Below the pieces are notes generated by a model, which saw nothing but the letters and a program-made list of their open reading frames with translations, had not been told where the DNA came from and searched no databases. Shown here one piece after another: positions 33,693 through 39,067 of a DNA stretch of 39,067 nucleotides (its first letter is position 1; each line of letters begins with the position of its first letter). The position numbers and the translations under genes are program-made. Origin of the DNA: Bryobacterales bacterium (GTDB lineage Bacteria > Acidobacteriota > Terriglobia > Bryobacterales > UBA6623); the NCBI GenBank assembly GCA_028819255.1, contig JAPPMB010000070.1:10094-49160 (forward strand), written 5' to 3'.

Positions 33693-34061
33693 GTGAATCG
33701 TTCATCTGCAGACGATCCGATATCTAGGTTCAGCGTTTCGAGGTGGTCGCTGCGTCGGAAATGGCCGGATTCGGAATCATCCTTCCGCGTCGATCTTGTG
33801 TTCGTTACAAGCGGGAAGGCCCCTGGATACGTGGCGGTGTCCGTGAGCCCGGGGGTTCCCAGTCTGGGCAATGGCCAAAGGAATCTTAGGAATCACGAAA
33901 TATGTGATTGGTTGCAGCAATGGGGGTTCGAGATCGACGAGCAGACTCAGGTTCCGCCGCCCGACCGGACGGTCAACGCAGGGAAGCCCATTTCCATGGC
34001 TGGCGGGCGGGCGGACCTAGTGGAGTTGCTCACCAACGCAGTTCCTCGACCGATCGTCTGA
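33693..34061 (+). CDS. Hypothetical protein, 122 residues
   Basis: The start is GTG 33693 with GAGGA nine bases upstream. The sequence includes KWPDSESSFRVDLVFVTSGK, APGYVAVSVSP, NHEICDWLQQWGFEIDEQ and GGRADLVELLTNAV. It reads as a small alpha/beta protein with balanced composition and no signal peptide. I do not recognise it. It is separated by about 240 bp from the DUF2158 gene. Confidence 0.5.
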   Translation: MNRSSADDPISRFSVSRWSLRRKWPDSESSFRVDLVFVTSGKAPGYVAVSVSPGVPSLGNGQRNLRNHEICDWLQQWGFEIDEQTQVPPPDRTVNAGKPISMAGGRADLVELLTNAVPRPIV

Positions 34062-34652
34062 GCTCTCCTGTCACGCCGGCTCACTCCATTCGTAGCCGTG
34101 CAGCCACAGCTACCCTAGGACCTTCAAGCCTTTGGAGCGGACTAGCAAGGCACAGGCCGCAGTCGTACGGACCGTGACGCGCCACACCCGCTTTTCCGGC
34201 TAGGTCCGAGGCCAGGTCCGGCCGATCCCGCCTAGAAGGAGTTGTTTCAGTCCCATCCAAGTCGGCCCGTCTTCCGCAGGCAATTGGTTCGTTGTCTCGG
34301 GACCGACCCGGGACTGGATGATCTCGACTGTAAAGGGAAGCCGACCCCGCCCAACTGACTGACGAATCGATGGTCGCAGGGCTTCGCTGCCAAGGCGGCC
34401 ACATCCCTACGTGATTCGGCATGTCCGCTGCCAGAACAGCCGAGCGCCAAGGATGCCTCCCACGGAAGCCCCAGCACTGACGCGAACGCCAATGTGCTCG
34501 ATCCGGACCACAGCAACCAAGTGGGCTTCGAGCCCCCCGCGGAAGATACACAAATGGTGTGTGGGAGCTTATAGGCGGACGGTGGTCGGAGAGTCCACGG
34601 TGATCAGACCGCCAGCACCGCAGCCAAGCGTGCCTTCGGTGATCCAATGCAT
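34062..34652. other. No gene recognised (about 590 bp)
   Basis: Frames on both strands are Arg/Ser/Pro-rich. Position 34653 marks the first recognisable decayed coding sequence on the minus strand. Confidence 0.4.
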
Positions 34653-35139
34653 TCAACCCCTCGCGGCTCCGCCTTCGATATCGACTACGCCCGGCGGCCT
34701 CGGACCGGCCACGCTGCCGGTTCTCATCGGCCCGAGTGCGCCCTCGATGTTGAACGCCTCCCATACGCCGATCACTTGGCCACCATCGTCGATGAACCGG
34801 ACTTCTCACACCGATGTGCCGGTCTTGCTGGCGGTTCGGATGTTCTCGAAGACAGCCATCGCATCGTCGCCGCCTCGCAGAACTCCATCGCGGCGGCGGT
34901 GGAAATGCCGGCGGCCGGAAGCGGGATGGAATCCATGGCCCTTCGCAGTCCTCGCTGCTCATCGCCTACCATGTCCGGCCGCTCTCGTCCTTCGGTTCCA
35001 CGATCGCGTCCTTGACGCTCGTCTGAGTGAAGCCCGCCACGAGCTCGATCCTCCCGGCACAGAGTGTCGCCTCCTCCTGTTCCCGGACAGCGACGGGAGC
35101 CGCCGCCACAGCGCTTCCGCGGAACGCAGCCTCACCTCA
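34653..35139 (-). pseudogene. Fragment of a second TbpB-like lipoprotein gene
   Basis: Reading the minus strand from about 35139: AAFRGSAVAAAPVAVREQEE, then ATLCAGRIELVAGFTQT, SVKDAIVEPKDESG and a stop at 34966-34968. The segment CAGRIELVA...V...AIVEPKDE aligns with YAGKIELVA...VTGAVTELKDE of the pseudogene at 28324-29850, so the two genes were paralogues. After a frame change come DDAMAVFENIRTASKTGTSV, an in-frame TGA, EVRFIDDGGQVIGVWEAFN, IEGALGP and a final stop at 34653-34655. This second part does not match the other copy and I do not recognise it. The gene is broken by several stops and frame changes. Confidence 0.5.
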
Positions 35140-35204
35140 GTCGGGAATGTCGCCAGCAGAGGTAGCGTCATTCGGCACGTACGCGAACACACCTCGTGTC
35201 CATC

Positions 35205-36304
35205 GTGCAGGAGAGGAGATCCGAGTCAGCGTAAGCTTCGCCGATCCCGTCGAGGTGTCCGGGGCTCCTGCGCTGCAGGTCCGGGTGGGGAACCGCTCAC
35301 GTCGGGCAGCCTGGAGCGGCAACGGATCGAGGAGCGTCTGCGAGGCGGGCTACAAGAGCCTGGAATTCCACTACGTGGTGCGGGCGGAGGACCGAGACCC
35401 GGACGGCATCCACATCGCGGCCGATGCGCTGACCCTCAACGGCGGCAGCATCCAGACGGCCGACGGTGCGGGTTCGACTCTCGTTCTTGGAGGGCCAGCG
35501 ACCGGCGGTGCTGCGAATCACAAGGTGGACGGCAGCACGGCGACCGTTCCCCGGGTAGGTCGAGTCGGCATTTCCAGCAGACCGTCGGACGGCACGGCCT
35601 ACAGGGCGGGCGAGAGAATCACGGTCTGGGTCCGATTCACCTCGCGGGTCAGGGCCACCGGAAGCCCCCAACTGACACTCGACGTGGGCGGCCAGACGCG
35701 CCGGGCTTCGTACTCGTCGCGCAGTCGCGACGGGGACGCCCTGTTCTTCCAGTACGAGGTGCAGTCGGAAGACATGGATGCGGACGGCATCGGCATCGCG
35801 GCCGGCGCACTGACGCTGAACGGCGGGAGCATTCGGAGCGTGGTCGGAGCAGACGCGGACCTCAATCTCGGCGCCCATGCCATCACGAATGCTGCGGACC
35901 ACCCGGTGGACGGCAGCACGGCGACCGTTCCGAGGGTGAGCCGAGTGGGGATTTCCAGCAGCCCCTCGAACGGCACGGCCTACAGGGCGGGCGAAACGAT
36001 TACGGTCTGGGTCCGATTCACCTCACGGATCAGGGCCACCGGAAGCCCCCGACTGGCACTCAACGTGGGCAGTCGGACGCGCCGGGCCTCGTACTCGTCG
36101 CGCAGTCGCGACGGGGATGCCCTGTTCTTCCGATACCGAGTGCAGGCGGGCGACATGGACACCAACGGCATCAGCATCGCGACCAACGCGCTGACTCTGA
36201 ACGGCGGGAGCATTCGGAGCGAGGACGGGGCGGACGCGGACCTCGATCTCGGGGCCCATGCCATCACGAACGCTGCGGACCACCCGGTGGACGGCGGGGG
36301 ATAG
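35205..36304 (+). pseudogene. Orphan copy of the protease Ig-like repeat region
   Basis: This is the coding part of duplication copy B. It keeps the whole frame AGEEIRVSVSFADP ... DHPVDGGG and ends at the same TAG. Only one residue differs from copy A (ALQV for ALDV). It has no signal peptide, ribosome site or protease domain. Upstream of 35205 the frame runs into decayed lipoprotein sequence from the opposite strand. It is probably not expressed as a functional protein, but it can act as a recombination partner for the protease gene. Confidence 0.85.
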
Positions 36305-36399
36305 CCGTGGCAACGGAAGCGCGGAGACAGGTGCCGGGCGGCGTGGCCGCAGCGTCTCTTCGAGGCTCCCGGCGACCGAGTGGCGGCGACCGTTCGGAC
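35205..36399. repeat. 1.2-kb duplicated segment, copy B
   Basis: This is the counterpart of 25921-27115, in the same orientation and without indels. The 5' junction lies between CATC and GTGCAGGAGAGG at 35204/35205. The 3' end continues directly into the shared tail (to about 36434), whereas copy A has about 92 bp more at this point. Beyond 36434 the sequence belongs to a DUF3226-like gene. Confidence 0.95.
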
Positions 36400-36624
36400 T
36401 CAGTGAGCCACGGCAATTCCATGCGCGATTCCCGAGGCTCCCAACTCGGCCTCAAGGACTCCCGGCCTCAGGATCTCGTCGACGCTCCCGCACGAATCGA
36501 TGCATACCTGGGAATCGGGAGGATCCGGCCGCGGGACACCGATTGCATCCATCAAGCCGGCGATATCGCCCCGGTCCGTGGCACCCTCCATGAGCAGCTT
36601 CAGGGGATGGCTCCTTCGGGGCAA
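36400..36624 (-). pseudogene. 3'-truncated DUF3226/Toprim-like gene
   Basis: TTG 36624, one base after the ATPase stop, opens LPRRSHPLKLLMEGATDRGD, then IAGLMDAIGVPRPDPPD, CIDSCGSVDEIL and GVLEAELGASG. This matches the N-terminus of DUF3226, a Toprim-related partner of AAA ATPases (start 'HPLKLLVEGATD', acidic residue Glu in LLMEGATD). The frame then runs into the tail of the 1.2-kb duplication at about 36436 and stops at 36400, so two thirds of the protein are missing. ATPase plus Toprim pairs of this type belong to the OLD-like group of phage-defence systems. The truncation makes this unit non-functional. Confidence 0.65.
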
Positions 36625-36625
36625 C

Positions 36626-37665
36626 TCACCGAACCTCTATGCCCCGCTCGGCGGCGGCGAGGACAGCCTCGCGACTGAATCTGACCGCTTCGGTCCGGCT
36701 CCGGTCGATTCTCTGAATCGTTACGTCACCGGGCTCGGATTTCGCAATTGCCGCCAGACTTTCGTAGCAGTCGCGACTGTGGGTCGTTGCGAACACCTGG
36801 TCCGACAGCGAACCCGCCTGTCCGTTGATCATCCGCCACATGTCTTCCATCACCGAGAAGTGAAAACCGCTATCGATCTCGTCGACGAACAGGACTCCAC
36901 CCTCGGCGTTCGCAAGAGAGAGCGCGAGCCCCAGCATCCGCCACATTCCGTCGCCCACACTTCCGATCGGGACGCGGTCGACAACTTCGCGAAGCTTGAT
37001 CGCCACGCCCCCGGGAGCGTTAGACCCAAAGTAGCCATGGTCGTCTGCAACCGGCGCAATTCGCTGGACCGCCGGCTCAACGATGCGAAGCGCCTTCGTA
37101 GTGGCGTCTTCCTTATGGCGTCTTCCTTGGGTGTGAGGACGGACTTGCCGACTGCGTGAGCAACATCCAACGCTGTCATGTCGCTGGATCTAACGAACTG
37201 CACCGTCTGGCTCGAGCCACGTCGTGGTACGCGTGTCGGCAGTCGACGCCGGAGCAGTCCTTCGTCGGTGAGAGGCCCCCTGTGGCGGTCATCCGGATCC
37301 GACCACTCGACGTGAAGGACCAGGCGCTCGTCTTCGGCGCCCACCGGCACTTCCGCACCCCATTCGTCGTAGTTGCGAGCGGTCGGGCCCTCGACGTACA
37401 CCCTCACTCTGCCATCCCAACCCGCTGCAGCGATGTCATCGCGACGGTCCGCGTCGGTACGTATCCGGCTACGCAGCTCGCGGTTCGCGAAGAGATGCGA
37501 CACATCGAGACTATCCTTTGGAGCCCCGCGTCGAACAGTTGAATCCTCGTCACTCGGGTAGCCCCGTTCTCCCCGACGCCGCGCAATGTCCGCCAGCACT
37601 CTTGGGGCTCCGGGCGACCGCAGCATCTCGCCAGGCAACGCGAGGCCTTCGACGGCCGGCGCGGA
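36626..37665 (-). pseudogene. Broken AAA (OLD-like) ATPase
   Basis: Two minus-strand frames give one ATPase. The 5' part contains PRVLADIARRRGERGYPSDE, SLDVSHLFANRELRSRI, VQFVRSSDMTALDVA and GKSVLTPKEDA. The 3' part contains TTKALRIVEPAVQRIAPVAD, GYFGSNAPGGVAIKL, VPIGSVGDGMWRMLGLALSL, Walker B GGVLFVDEIDSGFH and the H-loop ATTHSRD. A 14-bp tandem duplication at 37102-37129 causes the frame change. Removing one unit gives a continuous KEDATTKALRIVE. The Walker A P-loop, which should lie just before MLRSPGAPRVLADIA, is absent. The sequence there passes straight into the tail of the phosphatase gene. The downstream DUF3226-like gene is the usual partner. Confidence 0.72.
37102..37129. repeat. 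14-bp tandem duplication causing a frameshift
   Basis: TGGCGTCTTCCTTa is followed directly by TGGCGTCTTCCTTg. The unit length is not a multiple of three. Deleting either copy rejoins the two ATPase frames precisely at KEDATTKAL, so the duplication is the inactivating change at this site. Confidence 0.9.
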
Positions 37666-38972
37666 CTAGAAGATCCGGATCTTGGCCACCGAGTGGTTCA
37701 GCGGGAGGGTCTCGGCATCGTGCAGGGAGGGCGGCGGCTCCAGTTTCTGCTCCCCGTAGAGCTTGAACCAGGCCGGCCCACGTGTGCAGGACGGGCACCG
37801 CCGAGACCACGGACAGAAACGCCGTCTCTTCAGCATCCGGCCCCTCGGCCCACACGCGGCGAACCGGTCGAACTGCTCCCGACCCAGAATGCGGAAGCTC
37901 GCGCGGCCGACGTCTCGCTGGCCGCGCCCGTCCAGCACATAGTAGGCAGCCCCCCTCGCCGGAAGGAGTAGTCGAGCGCTCCGTCCTCGGTGGGCGGGTT
38001 GTGGCTGCGCTCGTACTCCTCGTACGCCCTTCTGGCCGCCCGGAACATCCGCTCGGCCAGCTCGCGCCCCTCGGCCCGGGTGAGGCCCTTCTCCTCCAGA
38101 GCGGGCAGCATCTTCACGACGCCGTCCCCCTCGCCGCTCTCGCCGAGATCGTGCGACCCCCAGCCGTCGCCGATCTCGTGGTCGTCCCAGACCCTGTAGG
38201 TGGGGAAGCTGTCGAACACCTCCTGGACGCTCGCGAAGCCCCAGTAGCCGCAGTAGATGTCCCCGTACCAGGTCAGCATCGCGGCCTCGTCCGGCAGCAG
38301 GCTTTCGCCCTCCCTGCACATCCTGCGGTTCAGGAACCGCCAGATGTCCAGCGTCGGCACGCCGTCCGTGTAGCACTGGTCGCCACCGGCAATGACGAGA
38401 TCGATCTGGCCGGCGTGCCGCCGCAGCGTTGCGCCGAGGTAGTCCCACATCTCCAGATTGCGCACCTCCGTGCGCTTCCCGAACAGGCCGCTCTTCCTGT
38501 AGGGCATGTGGCAGGAGCAGAGCGCGAACTGGAACGGCCTCCGTGCGTCGTACGCAGGGGGCGTGCGGCAGCCGCGCAGGCGGTTGTGGCCCAGCAGGAC
38601 GCGCTCCCCGTCGCGGAAGTGCAGCAGGTAACCGTAGCGCGTGTCCGGAGCGAGGCCGTCCAAGTCAACGACGGCTGTCGTGTCGGAATCGAGGTTCTCG
38701 ACGGCGAAGTCCTCCCGGCGGGCGCCGGGGACCAAAGCGGACGCGTCATCCACGCTCAGGGGCACCTGGCCGAGGCGGTCCCGCATCGCCGCCCGCTCGG
38801 CGGCATCCGCGATCTCCTCCTGCGGAAAAACCAGCAGCGCGAACCGCCCGGTCCTTCCGGTCCTCACCCACAGCCACGCGCTGGCGGGGGTAATGTGGCC
38901 TACGATGGCCCCAACCTCCAGCGTCGGGTTGGGCCAGGGTCGGTCGGTGTTGAATGCAAAGGAGTCAGCCAT
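37666..38972 (-). pseudogene. Frameshifted PhoD-like alkaline phosphatase
   Basis: From ATG 38972 the protein reads like PhoD. There is an N-terminal FN3-like part (GAIVGHITPASAWLWVRTG, LDGLAPDTRYGYLLHF), then metal-site segments FALCSCHMP, DLVIAGGDQCYTDGVP and YRVWDDHEIGDGWG. The frame is intact to GALDYSFRRGG (about 37955). There a run of six G (37950-37955, plus-strand C) needs one more base to continue as AAYYVLDGRGQRDV and FRILGREQFDRF. A second change near 37851-37862 is needed to reach EETAFLSVVSAVPVLHTW. The rest of PhoD, with its GDVH metal site, is missing. The final residues, WFKLYGEQKLEPPPSLHD to AKIRIF, come from something else. There is no signal peptide at the start. Confidence 0.72.
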
Positions 38973-39067
38973 TCTCGTGCAACAGATCCAGCAGCCTCGG
39001 GCAGGGACCGCTCCTAGCGCTCGATCGGACTTGACACATAGGGGGTTGGCTGTGTAGAACGACAGTA
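38973..39067. other. Window edge, no gene seen
   Basis: These 95 bp lie upstream of the phosphatase start. No ribosome site stronger than ACGAGA precedes the ATG, and no promoter or other feature can be supported. Confidence 0.3.

Overview
The window is GC-rich and looks like a fragment of an Acidobacteriota-type genome. Three features point that way: an Oar-like TonB-dependent receptor with an N-terminal carboxypeptidase-regulatory domain, a CRTAC1/ASPIC-UnbV protein beside a multiheme cytochrome c with TPRs, and a twin-arginine Gfo/Idh/MocA oxidoreductase. A PL8 glycosaminoglycan-type lyase, an astacin-like protease with surface repeats, and several toxin-antitoxin and phage-defence remnants suggest life with an animal host such as a sponge. 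That assignment is inference from gene content. No rRNA, tRNA or CRISPR array was found.

Layout. 1-7214 is an intact surface and redox block: TonB-dependent receptor (-), CRTAC1 protein (+) and heptaheme cytochrome (-). 8153-9383 is a frameshifted AbiEii-like nucleotidyltransferase (-). 9695-10480 encodes a membrane protein made largely of 11-residue coiled-coil repeats. 10883-14475 is an oxidoreductase plus a tandem alpha/beta-hydrolase. 14774-16589 holds remnants and members of three toxin-antitoxin families: a FitA-like stub, an intact Phd/VapC pair with a palindromic operator, and a HicB gene with an early stop. 16586-19348 is the PL8 lyase and 19944-20453 a small outer-membrane barrel. 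21457-21993 is a PLD-like hypothetical, and 21994-23046 is decayed DNA. 23076-27020 is a 1314-residue astacin-like protease ending in three Ig-like repeats.

The right third is a mosaic. A TbpB-like lipoprotein pseudogene (28324-29850, -) is followed by a tight operon of unrecognised genes (30341-32706, +), which is the best candidate here for an undescribed system. Next come two small genes, a second lipoprotein fragment, and a 1.2-kb copy of the protease's repeat region (35205-36399). That copy ends inside a DUF3226/Toprim-like gene, which lies just downstream of a broken AAA ATPase. The window ends in a frameshifted PhoD-like phosphatase.

Two themes recur. The two copies of the repeat region differ only near their edges and match across about 1 kb of core, which looks like gene conversion. 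Several frameshifts fall in short C/G runs, so part of the apparent gene decay may be sequencing error. The 14-bp duplication in the ATPase, the in-frame nonsense codons and the truncated gene ends cannot be explained that way.
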